Assembly: GCF_001269365.1 (NCBI RefSeq)
Contig: NZ_CXOM01000002.1
Coordinates: 591,440-655,439, forward strand
From: Limnohabitans sp. Rim11
GTDB taxonomy: Bacteria; Pseudomonadota; Gammaproteobacteria; Burkholderiales; Burkholderiaceae_C
Length of the DNA: 64,000 nucleotides
Direction: 5' to 3'
Both the position numbers and the translations under genes were made by a program. Within the stretch, counting starts at the first letter, position 1; each line of letters starts with the position of its first letter. Below, one piece after another: positions 49,285-57,528 of this stretch. The notes beneath the pieces are model-generated. The model did not search any database. It was given only the letters and a program-made list of their open reading frames with translations, and was not told the DNA's origin.

Positions 49285-52254
49285 TTAGCCCTGCAACAGC
49301 TTGAGCACCGTCTGCTGCGACGTATTGGCTTGGGCCAACACCGCAGTGGCGGCTTGCTGCATGATTTGCGTACGGGCCAACTCGGTAGAGGCCTGTGCGT
49401 AATCGGCGTCTTCAATTTGGCTGCGTGAAGCTTCGGAGTTCATGACCACACTGGTTAAGTTGTCGATCACGTGTTCCAAACGGTTCATGACCGCACCCAT
49501 TGTGGCTCGCGTTTCGGCAATGCGGTCCAAAGACTTGTTCACATTCATGATCACATCGTTAGACGATTGAACCGTGCGAATGTTGGTCGGTGCTTTGTCG
49601 CTGGTGATAGGACCAGTGATGTCGCCGTTGGGTCCAAAGTCTGCCATGTCGATGGTGATCAACTGGTTTTCTGCAGGGCCCACTTGGAAGCTTAAACGAC
49701 CAATGTTTTTAGGATTGATGGTTTTGGCTTCAAATCCAAGAGCCGTGAAATTGGAGTAAGTTGGATCAACTGGTTGTGCGCCATTTTGTGGATATGCGTT
49801 CGCACCAGGTTTGATTGTGAAGGGGTCGTTGGATGTCAAAACCACTGTGCCGTAAGCAGTACTTGCTGCAACAGTGATGCCATTGGTGGTTTCTGCAGAT
49901 GGCTTACCAGGACCAGTTGCAACAATATTGGCAACATTGCCACTTGCTGTGGCTGTAGCAATTACAGAGTTACCAGGAGGGCTTGTTGGTTTGATGTCAA
50001 AACCTGTTAACGTGCCGGAGAAAGTTCCATTCACAGCTGGATTTATGAGGCTAATTTGAGTGCTTGATTGTGCACTTGCAGTAAAGACACCTGCATTATC
50101 AAAAGTGCCTGCAACAAAAGGGCCGCCTGAAAAACTGCCAGTAGCTTCGGAAATAGTCGCAGTGCGAAGTGCTGCGTTTGCACTAGCAGCTGTTGAGGAA
50201 GCCGCTACTGCATCGAATGCAGCTTTTAAATCATTGGCACTTGCACCATATGAGCCTGCGGTAAATGTAAGTCCACCTACCGTGATTGATTGACCTTCGC
50301 TCAAAGGACCAAATGTCACTGTACTAACCTGCGCGGTTGAACCTGTTACCCCTGCAGTTGTAGCGACCACGGTGGGTTTTGCAGCAGGCGTTACGCCAGC
50401 CGATACACCAGCAAAGGCTTCAGCAACTTCAGCAGCGGACATACTGCTTGTAGCTGTATATGAAAGTCCTCCAACGGTTGTCGTCTGACCGGCACCTAAT
50501 GCAGAGAAAGTGATTTCATTTTGCTCTTTACTTGCTGAAGCGGATAAATCAATTTGGGTTGCTGAAGGAGTTGTTGCTGTGAATACACCATTTGCATCCA
50601 TGGTTCCAGCCGCAAATGGACCTGCTGAAAATGTACCAATCGCCTCAGTGATACTTGCTGATCTGATAGCGGTATTGGCATTTGTGGCTGTCATTGCGCT
50701 TGTGAGCTGGTCGAACGCAGTTTTTAAGTTGGCGACAGTAGCACCAGAAGAGCCTGCAGTGAATGTGAGTCCACCTACCGTGATGGATTGACCACTTGTC
50801 AAGGGACTGAACGTCACAGTGTCTTTTTGAGCTGTTGAGCCAGTGCCCACTACAGTTGATACTACAGTTGGAATTGGCGCAGCCTCAAGCTTGACCGTAA
50901 CAGTTGGATCTAAATTACCTGACAACTTGATATCGCCAACATTTCCCTTGGCTGTTGCTGTGGCCGTTACTGTTGCACCACTTGAAGCATTGGTTGAGAA
51001 GCCTTCGAAGAAAGTGCCCGAAAAAGCGCCTTTTGCTGCACTTGCCGCGTTAGCTGCAGTTGCTGCAACGGCGGTCATTCCTGAGCTCAAGGAAGAAAAG
51101 GCTTTGGCTACGTCATTGGCAGAAACTTCGGTGGTTGCCGTAAATGTCAAGCCATTGACGGTGACTTGCTGACCAGAGCGTAATGCAGCAAAGGTTAAGG
51201 TGGATTTTTCAACTGAGCCTGCAGAAACACCTGCGTTGCCAGGAATTCCTGTAACGCCTAAAGGATTTGATGCTGTGGCTGTGTCCAAGCCTAGACCGAA
51301 GTCCGAACCTTGTACAGAAGTTGAGTCATACCAAACAGAAAGATTTCGACCATCAATGGTTGTTAAAGTCAATCCACCATTACCACCATCACCAGCGGAA
51401 ACGCCGTGGACTGAAGTACCTGCATTGATACTTTCCATCACATATTGGCGACGCTCACCTAGGGTCTGGCCAGCAGACAAACTTAAGGATACTTTCTCGC
51501 CATTGACATACAGATCAGTTTGAATGGATGTAGTAGCAACAGTTGTTTTATTTGCAGTAATTTCTGCACCCTTAACCGTTGCGTTTACACCTGTTTCACC
51601 GACTTTGGAGTTAATTGCAGCAGCAATGGCAATGGCTGATCCACCTTTATTGCTAGAGAAAGCTAGAGCGCTACTTTTAGGATCGCTGGATGACAAAGAC
51701 TCAGGAATTGCGAAAGATCCCTTAGCAGTCTGTATTTCTAAGTCGCCATCGTTCAAGGCTTTACCTAAAGTACTTGCGCTCACGCCAGCACGTGTTAGTG
51801 ATTCCGTTTTAGGTGCGCCAACTGGGTTGCCCGCCTTACCATTCAAAATAGGAAAGCCATTCCACTCGTGCGTGTCAGAAATTCGCACAATCTCTTGTTT
51901 GAGCTGCTGAAATTCTTGGTCCAGGTAGCCACGCTGCTCGTCAGAGTAGGTGGAGTTGGAAGCCTGCACAGCCAACTCAGACATGCGTTGCAGCATGACC
52001 GTAATTTCTTGTGTGGCGCCCTCAGCCGTTTGAATCATGGAGATCGCATCACCTGCATTGCGAACCGCTTGCTTCAAGCCTTGGATGTTTTGAGTCATCC
52101 GCGCTGCAATGGCCAGGCCGGCAGCATCATCCTTGGATGAGTTGATGCGTTTGCCGGTGGACAGCTGTTGCATGGCAACTTGGCTGTCGCGGTTGGACGT
52201 TCTAAGCGCCGCTTGTGTGTACAAGGCTTTGACGTTGGTATTGATGACGGTCAT
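49285..52254 (-). CDS. fliC: Flagellin with very large repeat-containing central domain
   Basis: Filament subunit of 989 residues, about twice the common size. The N-terminal D0/D1 (1-140, VINTNVKALYTQAAL, LSTGKRINSSKDDAAGLAIA) and C-terminal D1/D0 (895-989, ending QANTSQQTVLKLLQG) are intact and export-competent by type. Between them a variable domain carries four related segments of the form TFxxLxxGQxxTVxGLTFTA, near 351-395, 477-522, 579-622 and 645-690. Two of these belong to a longer repeat of about 108 residues. The Ser/Thr-rich surface would suit O-linked pseudaminic acid, whose genes follow (inference). Confidence 0.95.
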   Translation of the reverse strand: MTVINTNVKALYTQAALRTSNRDSQVAMQQLSTGKRINSSKDDAAGLAIAARMTQNIQGLKQAVRNAGDAISMIQTAEGATQEITVMLQRMSELAVQASNSTYSDEQRGYLDQEFQQLKQEIVRISDTHEWNGFPILNGKAGNPVGAPKTESLTRAGVSASTLGKALNDGDLEIQTAKGSFAIPESLSSSDPKSSALAFSSNKGGSAIAIAAAINSKVGETGVNATVKGAEITANKTTVATTSIQTDLYVNGEKVSLSLSAGQTLGERRQYVMESINAGTSVHGVSAGDGGNGGLTLTTIDGRNLSVWYDSTSVQGSDFGLGLDTATASNPLGVTGIPGNAGVSAGSVEKSTLTFAALRSGQQVTVNGLTFTATTEVSANDVAKAFSSLSSGMTAVAATAANAASAAKGAFSGTFFEGFSTNASSGATVTATATAKGNVGDIKLSGNLDPTVTVKLEAAPIPTVVSTVVGTGSTAQKDTVTFSPLTSGQSITVGGLTFTAGSSGATVANLKTAFDQLTSAMTATNANTAIRSASITEAIGTFSAGPFAAGTMDANGVFTATTPSATQIDLSASASKEQNEITFSALGAGQTTTVGGLSYTATSSMSAAEVAEAFAGVSAGVTPAAKPTVVATTAGVTGSTAQVSTVTFGPLSEGQSITVGGLTFTAGSYGASANDLKAAFDAVAASSTAASANAALRTATISEATGSFSGGPFVAGTFDNAGVFTASAQSSTQISLINPAVNGTFSGTLTGFDIKPTSPPGNSVIATATASGNVANIVATGPGKPSAETTNGITVAASTAYGTVVLTSNDPFTIKPGANAYPQNGAQPVDPTYSNFTALGFEAKTINPKNIGRLSFQVGPAENQLITIDMADFGPNGDITGPITSDKAPTNIRTVQSSNDVIMNVNKSLDRIAETRATMGAVMNRLEHVIDNLTSVVMNSEASRSQIEDADYAQASTELARTQIMQQAATAVLAQANTSQQTVLKLLQG
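50050..50373 (-). repeat. Flagellin internal repeat, copy 2
   Basis: Encodes residues 628-735 of the flagellin. It aligns over its length with the copy at 50542-50868: TVVATT..GSTAQ, GQSITVGGLTFTAGS, AALRTATISEATGSFS, GPFVAGTF and GVFTA. The DNA is also similar (for example GTCCACCTACCGTGAT in both), pointing to a duplication inside the gene. Confidence 0.85.
50542..50868 (-). repeat. Flagellin internal repeat, copy 1
   Basis: Encodes residues 463-571. It matches copy 2 at segments VTGSTAQ-like GTGSTAQ, GQSITVGGLTFTAGS, TAIRSASITEAIGTFS, GPFAAGTM and GVFTATT. Between the two copies lies a shorter related unit (residues 579-622), and another precedes copy 1 (351-395). Confidence 0.85.
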
Positions 52255-52353
52255 GAGAATCTCCTAATGGGGCGAGTGGCAAGGTATTGCGATGGATTGC
52301 TTTGTGGCAACACGTTGCCGCTTTGATTGCCGTTAGTTCAATTGACGATTGAA

Positions 52354-52821
52354 TTAGTTGGTTATGTTGGATGCAGGCATGGCATCCTGAACTGCGGCCA
52401 TTGCATTGCGTTCTTGAATCAAAGTGGCATCGTTGGGCCACTTTTGGAGAGCAGCCTCGAGCACTTGGTGTGCTTCAGCCACGTCGAGGTTGCAAGCCAA
52501 TGCGCGTGCCAACATTTGATAAGTCATGGGCTGTACGCGGTCAACTTGAATAGAAACCAGGTCTTGCAGAATTTCTACAGCAAGAGGCCAGTCTTCACGG
52601 GTAATGGCCAAAAGGCCAGAAATTGCCAGAATGTCTTCACTCAATGGATACAGAGCCAAACCAGCTTCTGCCAAGGCTTGAGCCAAGTCGGGTTGGTCTT
52701 GAGCGACAAGCCACTGAATGCCCAGGCGGAAATCAACGGGGGTAAAGCGTGAAACCTCTTTGAGGTTCAAAGATTGTTCGCTGACCAAATGTTGCATGGC
52801 CTGTTGTAATTCAATGTGCAT
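52354..52821 (-). CDS. Small TPR-like protein upstream of flagellin
   Basis: The 155-residue, all-helical protein has TPR-like pairs (LAQALAEAGLALYPLSEDILAISGLLAI; VAEAHQVLEAALQKWPNDATLI). No signal or membrane segment. AAAGGAG precedes the ATG. It is co-directional with the flagellin gene 99 bases away and may be an accessory factor for flagellin or type III secretion; TPR-like chaperones of that kind exist, but the role here is not established. Confidence 0.6.
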   Translation of the reverse strand: MHIELQQAMQHLVSEQSLNLKEVSRFTPVDFRLGIQWLVAQDQPDLAQALAEAGLALYPLSEDILAISGLLAITREDWPLAVEILQDLVSIQVDRVQPMTYQMLARALACNLDVAEAHQVLEAALQKWPNDATLIQERNAMAAVQDAMPASNITN

Positions 52822-52968
52822 GTCTAGCTCCTTTAGTGAATGAACACCAGCAAATTGAATGAAATCAAGGCTGCTGATGCGAATGCAGGGTATGGAGCAA
52901 GAGGTGTGCCAGCTTTTCTTTGCCGTTTTTCGTCAAAAGAAAGTAATTGCAAACGGCAAAACGACAAC

Positions 52969-53053
52969 ATTTGCCGCTTTATTGCAATTTGCATCTACAA
53001 AAGAAATAACATTTGTAGATGCAATTCGACTATGATCCGGCAAAGCGGCAAAT
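52969..53053. repeat. Nested inverted repeats spanning the start of truncated brnT
   Basis: Outer arms ATTTGCCGCTTT (52969-52980) / AAAGCGGCAAAT (53042-53053) are a perfect 12-bp pair. Inner arms TTGCATCTACAAA (52989-53001) / TTTGTAGATGCAA (53012-53024) are a perfect 13-bp pair around 10 bases. The right arms contain the brnT start codon and its first codons, so the left arms are an inverted copy of the gene's own 5' end. The 197 bases between the TPR-like gene and brnT otherwise hold only another short inverted repeat (TGCCGTTT/AAACGGCA, 52921-52958). Confidence 0.8.
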
Positions 53054-53117
53054 TAACCTAGAAAAACACGGTGTTGATTTCTTGGCACTCAAGTCTGCCT
53101 TTGAGGAAAACGAATGA
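53019..53117 (+). pseudogene. brnT: Truncated BrnT toxin remnant
   Basis: The 32-codon frame starts MQFDYDPAKRQINLEKHGVD, the characteristic N-terminus of BrnT ribonuclease toxins (F-x-x-D-P-x-K...N-x-x-K-H-G-V-x-F), then stops after FEENE. Full-length BrnT is about 90 residues with catalytic His/Arg/Glu positions further on, so the toxin core is missing. The stop still overlaps the antitoxin start (ATGA), the coupling expected of an intact brnTA pair, which suggests a clean internal deletion. Confidence 0.7.
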
Positions 53118-53410
53118 CAGAGAACAACAAAACTAAAGCGATTCAAACAACTGACGGACTTGAGCAAAGTCCGCCAGCGTTAATGGTCAAAGAAAAGCAA
53201 ATTGATTACTCAGACATTCCTGAGTTGAGTGATTCTTGGTTTGTGCAAGCTAAGCGTGCGGCCCAAGTACCAGCAAAGAAGCAGGTGAGCCTACGAATAG
53301 ATGAGGATATCTTGGAGTTTTTTAAACTGCAAGGAAGCCGGTATCAAACCAAGATGCATGCTGTATTAAGGGCCTATGTAGACAGCAGCAATCATCAAAA
53401 AAACAGATAG
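53114..53410 (+). CDS. brnA: BrnA-family antitoxin
   Basis: The 98 residues contain the BrnA pattern: DYSDIPELSDSWFVQAKRA followed by KKQVSLRIDEDILEFFKLQG and a ribbon-helix-helix end (YQTKMHAVLRAYV). BrnA neutralises BrnT and represses the operon. The antitoxin frame is intact although its toxin is truncated. It may now act as a free DNA-binding protein; the inverted repeats upstream and the palindrome just downstream are candidate sites. Confidence 0.8.
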   Translation: MTENNKTKAIQTTDGLEQSPPALMVKEKQIDYSDIPELSDSWFVQAKRAAQVPAKKQVSLRIDEDILEFFKLQGSRYQTKMHAVLRAYVDSSNHQKNR

Positions 53411-53414
53411 AAAG

Positions 53415-53440
53415 TGGCTAAATATGTCGATATTTCGACA
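53415..53440. promoter_or_regulatory. Palindromic candidate operator upstream of pseB
   Basis: TGGCTAAATATGT (53415-53427) overlaps the perfect palindrome TGTCGA-TATT-TCGACA (53425-53440), beginning five bases after brnA. The remaining bases to pseB (53441-53576) are AT-rich and probably hold its promoter, but no clear -35/-10 pair stands out. The same two elements occur upstream of the flrC-like gene. Confidence 0.45.
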
Positions 53441-53576
53441 CAAAACAAGGAAAAGTAATTACTTAGAATTAAATTAAGAGTCAACTTTGTCTTGAATAAG
53501 GCAAAGCAATGCTGGTCTGAAAAATGCTTAGCCATAGGCATATCAATTCATTGCAATCCTATTTGCTAAAGTCAAA

Positions 53577-54575
53577 ATGCTTAAAAACCCTTCAATACTG
53601 ATAACAGGTGGAACAGGTTCATTTGGGCATAGCTTTGTGCCATTGACATTGGAAAAGTACAACCCATCGCGCTTGGTTATCTATTCAAGAGATGAAATGA
53701 AGCAGTGGGAAATGGCCAAACTTTATGGCAATGACTCCAGGGTTAGGTTTTTCATTGGCGACGTTAGAGACAAAGATCGTCTGTCAAGAGCACTGAATGG
53801 TATTGATTATGTTGTGCATGCTGCGGCCACCAAAATTGTCCCTATCGCTGAGTACAACCCGTTTGAATGTGTCAAGACCAATGTGATTGGTGCAATGAAC
53901 CTCATTGATGCTTGCATCGACCAAGGCGTAAAAAGAGTCGTTGCCTTGTCAACTGATAAAGCAAGCAGCCCATCTAATTTATATGGCGCAACAAAACTGA
54001 CGTCAGACAAATTGTTCATTGCAGGCAATTCGTACACAGGCCAAAAAGAAACAAAATTTTCTGTTGTTCGTTATGGCAATGTGATGGGCTCGCGCGGCTC
54101 CGTAATTCCATTTTTCCAATCACTGGCGCATACAGGAAAATTACCCATTACTGATCCGCGCATGACAAGGTTCATGATCAGTTTAGAGCAGGGCGTACAG
54201 CTGGTTTGGCATGCATTTGAAGACATGGTTGGCGGTGAAATATACGTCAAGAAGATTCCATCCATGAAAATTACAGATGTGGCGTCTTCAATTGCACCAG
54301 ATGCGCAGCAAGAAATTGTCGGTATTCGCCCAGGTGAGAAATTGCATGAGCAGATGATTGGCATTGAAGATGCCCCCTATACATATGAGTACGATGACTA
54401 TTTCAAAATACTCCCGGCCATCAACAATTGGTACCAAGACCCCAAAAGAATCTGCAAAGGAAAACTGGTTTCGCCTGAATTCACGTATTCATCTGACAAC
54501 AACGAAGAATGGATGAATTCAGAAGACCTCAAGAGTTGGGTTGAAACACACCAAGCAAAAATTGGGAAAATCTAA
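53577..54575 (+). CDS. pseB: UDP-N-acetylglucosamine 4,6-dehydratase (inverting), PseB
   Basis: First step of CMP-pseudaminic acid synthesis. The 332-residue SDR-extended protein has GGTGSFG (10-16), RDEMKQWEM, the catalytic-type region ALSTDKASSPSNLYGATKLTSDK and VVRYGNVMGSRGSVIPFF, all close to FlaA1/PseB. The ATG at 53577 has no strong ribosome site. The stop overlaps the pseC ATG by one base. Confidence 0.95.
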   Translation: MLKNPSILITGGTGSFGHSFVPLTLEKYNPSRLVIYSRDEMKQWEMAKLYGNDSRVRFFIGDVRDKDRLSRALNGIDYVVHAAATKIVPIAEYNPFECVKTNVIGAMNLIDACIDQGVKRVVALSTDKASSPSNLYGATKLTSDKLFIAGNSYTGQKETKFSVVRYGNVMGSRGSVIPFFQSLAHTGKLPITDPRMTRFMISLEQGVQLVWHAFEDMVGGEIYVKKIPSMKITDVASSIAPDAQQEIVGIRPGEKLHEQMIGIEDAPYTYEYDDYFKILPAINNWYQDPKRICKGKLVSPEFTYSSDNNEEWMNSEDLKSWVETHQAKIGKI

Positions 54576-55735
54576 TGATTCCATATGGCCGTCAAGATAT
54601 TTCTCAGGAAGATATCGACGCTGTCACAGCGGTGTTGAAGTCAGACTTCCTGACGCAAGGACCAGCTGTTCCTCGGTTTGAGCAAACTGTTTCTAATTAT
54701 TGCGATGCTAAGTATGCAGTGGCTGTGAACAGTGCTACCAGTGCACTTCACATTGCATGTCTAGCGTTGGGTGTTGGCAAAGGAGACGTTGTATGGACTT
54801 CCCCTATCACATTTGTTGCAAGTGCTAATTGCGCCTTGTACTGTGGCGCATCAGTAGATTTTGTTGATATTGATGCGCAAACCTACAACATGTGCCCAGA
54901 GCGCTTGGCCGAAAAATTGGCTGAAGCAAAAAAAATAGACAAATTGCCCAAGGTGGTCATACCTGTCCATATGTGTGGCCAGTCATGCGACATGGAGCGA
55001 ATTTACAAACTTGGACAGCAGTATGGCTTCAAAATTTTAGAAGATGCATCGCATGCCATTGGGGGAAGATACAACGGGTTACCCATTGGAAATTGCCAAT
55101 TTAGCGACATCGCTGTTTTCAGTTTCCATCCAGTCAAAATTGTCACCACAGGTGAAGGTGGAATGGCTGTTACAAATGATGAACATTTGGCTAAACGGAT
55201 GCGAGTACTGCGCAGTCATGGAATTAGCAGTGCATTAGAAGACATGCACGAGCGTTCGCCAGATGAAATCTGGAATTACCAGCAAATCGAGTTGGGATTC
55301 AACTACCGCATGACCGACATACAGGCCGCGCTTGGTAACAGTCAAATGGTGCGATTGGATGATTTTGTAACAAGACGGCAATTTCTCGCGATGAGATACG
55401 AGTCGCTGCTATCGAACTTACCGATTATAACGCCCATCCAAAGAGCCAATCAGTATTCTGCGTTTCACCTTTATGTTGTTAGATTGAAGTTGTCGGACAC
55501 AAACCGAAATCAACGTGAGATTTTTGAATCATTAAAAGATCGTGGTGTGATAGTGAACCTTCATTACATCCCCGTTTATCGACAACCTCATTTTGAAAAA
55601 ATGGGATTTTTAGCTGGTTACTGTCCCAAAGCAGAAGAATACTTTTCGGAAGCAATAACGCTCCCTTTGTACCCAGGGTTGACAGAATTTCAGCAGGATC
55701 AAGTAGCCAGTTCTTTTGAGATGGCACTTTCATAA
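54575..55735 (+). CDS. pseC: UDP-4-amino-4,6-dideoxy-N-acetyl-beta-L-altrosamine transaminase, PseC
   Basis: PLP-dependent aminotransferase acting on the PseB product. The 386 residues show the DegT fold hallmarks: NSATSALHIACLALGVGKGD, EDASHAIGG, and the PLP lysine K188 in VFSFHPVKIVTTGEGG. The C-terminal LHYIPVYRQPHFEKMGF is also typical. It starts at the pseB stop, so the two are coupled. Confidence 0.95.
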   Translation: MIPYGRQDISQEDIDAVTAVLKSDFLTQGPAVPRFEQTVSNYCDAKYAVAVNSATSALHIACLALGVGKGDVVWTSPITFVASANCALYCGASVDFVDIDAQTYNMCPERLAEKLAEAKKIDKLPKVVIPVHMCGQSCDMERIYKLGQQYGFKILEDASHAIGGRYNGLPIGNCQFSDIAVFSFHPVKIVTTGEGGMAVTNDEHLAKRMRVLRSHGISSALEDMHERSPDEIWNYQQIELGFNYRMTDIQAALGNSQMVRLDDFVTRRQFLAMRYESLLSNLPIITPIQRANQYSAFHLYVVRLKLSDTNRNQREIFESLKDRGVIVNLHYIPVYRQPHFEKMGFLAGYCPKAEEYFSEAITLPLYPGLTEFQQDQVASSFEMALS

Positions 55736-55764
55736 AGTTAAGCTAGTCTTATAAGGACAAAATT

Positions 55765-56820
55765 ATGTATGACTATCCTGAACTCCGAATGGCACGAGAA
55801 GACATGCTCTTGCAAGAAGAGTATTATCAACCGTCAAAATTTTGGGGTGAAGCTTCCACAACAATAGTTGATGAAATTTCAAAATTTGGCATTAATAATT
55901 TTCGATCTATACCTACAGCACTGGATTTTTTTGTGCCAACTTACGGCAGCCCTGGTGGAGGATTTAGTCGAGACCAGTCAGAAGCATTATTGAAATACTT
56001 CTGTAATGCTTGGCCAGAGGAACGCAAACCTATACTTGCTTTGCAGAAATTTCTAAGTGGCCACTTTTCAGCTTTATCTGACTATAGGGTTTTAAAAGCA
56101 TCTGACGATTTGAATAAGGTGCCGTATCTGCATAACTTTTCTGAAAGTAAAGTTGGCAATCCAGTTGAGCAATTTGAACTGGAAGGCCGGATTTTTAGCC
56201 GCAGTTCACTTAATTATTTGCTGGGTATATCAATGCTCAAGAAGCATTTAAATGAAGATTTACCTAGAACTGTGCTTGAAATTGGCGGTGGTTTTGGTAC
56301 TTTAGGAGAGGTCTTGGGGAGCTCGGGCATCTCAGACTTTCAGTACATTGATGTCGACATCCCTCCTACAAGTTTTATTGCTCAGTACTATCTAAGCCAG
56401 ATTTTTGGTAATAGTAACGTATTTACTTACGCGCAATCTGCAAATCTTGAAACCATTGAGATCAACGCACTTCCAAAGATATCTGTCCTTTGCTCATGGC
56501 AAATTGAAAGACTTGTCGGCCAAATTGATTTGTTCGTCAATTTCATATCTTTTCAAGAAATGGAACCGCACATCGTAAGAAATTATCTTAGTCACGTAAC
56601 TAGATTGGGCGCAAGATGGATTTTGTTGCGAAACATGAAAGAAGGAAAAAATATCAGTAGGGGTTCTGAGGTTGGTGTTGTGACCCCAATTTTGGGTGAT
56701 GATTATTTATCCATGTTGCCGAATTATGAATTGGTCGATCGCAATACGGTACCTTTTGGTTATCAAACCGTTGATGACTTTAATTCTGAACTACTATTAC
56801 TAAAGTTAAAAAGAAATTGA
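55765..56820 (+). CDS. Putative sugar O-methyltransferase
   Basis: The 351-residue protein has a C-terminal class I SAM domain with VLEIGGGFGTLGEVLGSSG (about 171-189) and FQYIDVDIPPTSFIAQYYLS, the pattern of the putative sugar O-methyltransferase family often found in O-antigen, capsule and nonulosonic-acid clusters. The N-terminal 160 residues are characteristic of the same family. Sitting between pseC and pseF it may methylate a pseudaminic acid intermediate or the finished glycan (inference). Confidence 0.75.
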   Translation: MYDYPELRMAREDMLLQEEYYQPSKFWGEASTTIVDEISKFGINNFRSIPTALDFFVPTYGSPGGGFSRDQSEALLKYFCNAWPEERKPILALQKFLSGHFSALSDYRVLKASDDLNKVPYLHNFSESKVGNPVEQFELEGRIFSRSSLNYLLGISMLKKHLNEDLPRTVLEIGGGFGTLGEVLGSSGISDFQYIDVDIPPTSFIAQYYLSQIFGNSNVFTYAQSANLETIEINALPKISVLCSWQIERLVGQIDLFVNFISFQEMEPHIVRNYLSHVTRLGARWILLRNMKEGKNISRGSEVGVVTPILGDDYLSMLPNYELVDRNTVPFGYQTVDDFNSELLLLKLKRN

Positions 56821-56823
56821 GAC

Positions 56824-57528
56824 ATGAGAATTGCAGTCATACCGGCTAGAGGTGGCAGTAAGCGGATTCCGCGAAAAAATATAAAACCTTTTCATGGTAA
56901 ACCTATGATTGCTTGGTCCATATTGGCGGCTCAGAAAAGCGGGTTATTTGATAGCATTATTGTCTCAACTGATGACGCAGAGATCGCCGAAGTGGCGCAG
57001 TCGTTTGGTGCTGATGTTCCCTTTTTGCGGCCTATGGAGCTGGCAAATGATCTTGTTGGGACGACAGATGTCGTTGCGCATGCAACAAAATGGTCGCTGA
57101 ATACATTCGCCAACGTTGAGGCCGTGTGCTGCATTTACGCAACGGCCCCATTTTTGCAAGTTGAAGATATACAAAGAGGGTGGAATACTTTGTCATCCGG
57201 AGATTGGGCTTATGCTTTTTCAGTAACTGAGTTTGCCAGTCCAATTTTCAGATCACTTAAGGTGACAAATGAGAACTCAGTGGAAATGTTTTTCCCTGAA
57301 AATTTCAATTCACGGTCTCAAGACTTGCCCTCAGCATTTCATGATGCAGCTCAGTTTTACTGGGGAAGACCATCTGCGTGGGTAGAACGGAAAAAAGTCT
57401 TTGATCGAATTTCAGCGCCAGTCATTATTCCAAGGTGGCGAGTACAAGACATTGACACGGCTGAAGACTGGACTCGTGCTGAGCTAATGTTCAGTGTTAT
57501 TGAAAATTCATCAGTTGGTGACAAATGA
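56824..57528 (+). CDS. pseF: Pseudaminic acid cytidylyltransferase PseF
   Basis: Activates pseudaminic acid with CTP. The 234 residues start with the CMP-sialate-synthetase-type nucleotide motif IPARGGSKRIPRKNIKPFHGKP and keep STDDAEIAEVAQSFGADVPFLRP, YATAPFL and the late DIDTAEDW. Its stop overlaps the pseG ATG (ATGA). Confidence 0.94.
   Translation: MRIAVIPARGGSKRIPRKNIKPFHGKPMIAWSILAAQKSGLFDSIIVSTDDAEIAEVAQSFGADVPFLRPMELANDLVGTTDVVAHATKWSLNTFANVEAVCCIYATAPFLQVEDIQRGWNTLSSGDWAYAFSVTEFASPIFRSLKVTNENSVEMFFPENFNSRSQDLPSAFHDAAQFYWGRPSAWVERKKVFDRISAPVIIPRWRVQDIDTAEDWTRAELMFSVIENSSVGDK

Noticed and set aside
49285..52254. Flagellin as an artefactual fusion or frameshift product
   Set aside because: A single continuous frame with both conserved ends intact and repeats in phase argues for a real long gene.
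52255..52353. Sigma-28 promoter for the giant flagellin
   Set aside because: No TAAA-N15-GCCGATAA-like pair could be found by eye upstream of the flagellin start; only a short GGCAAC/GTTGCC dyad is visible.
52840..53061. Small 73-codon frame upstream of brnA
   Set aside because: It has no family features, and it runs through the inverted repeats and overlaps the brnT start in another frame.
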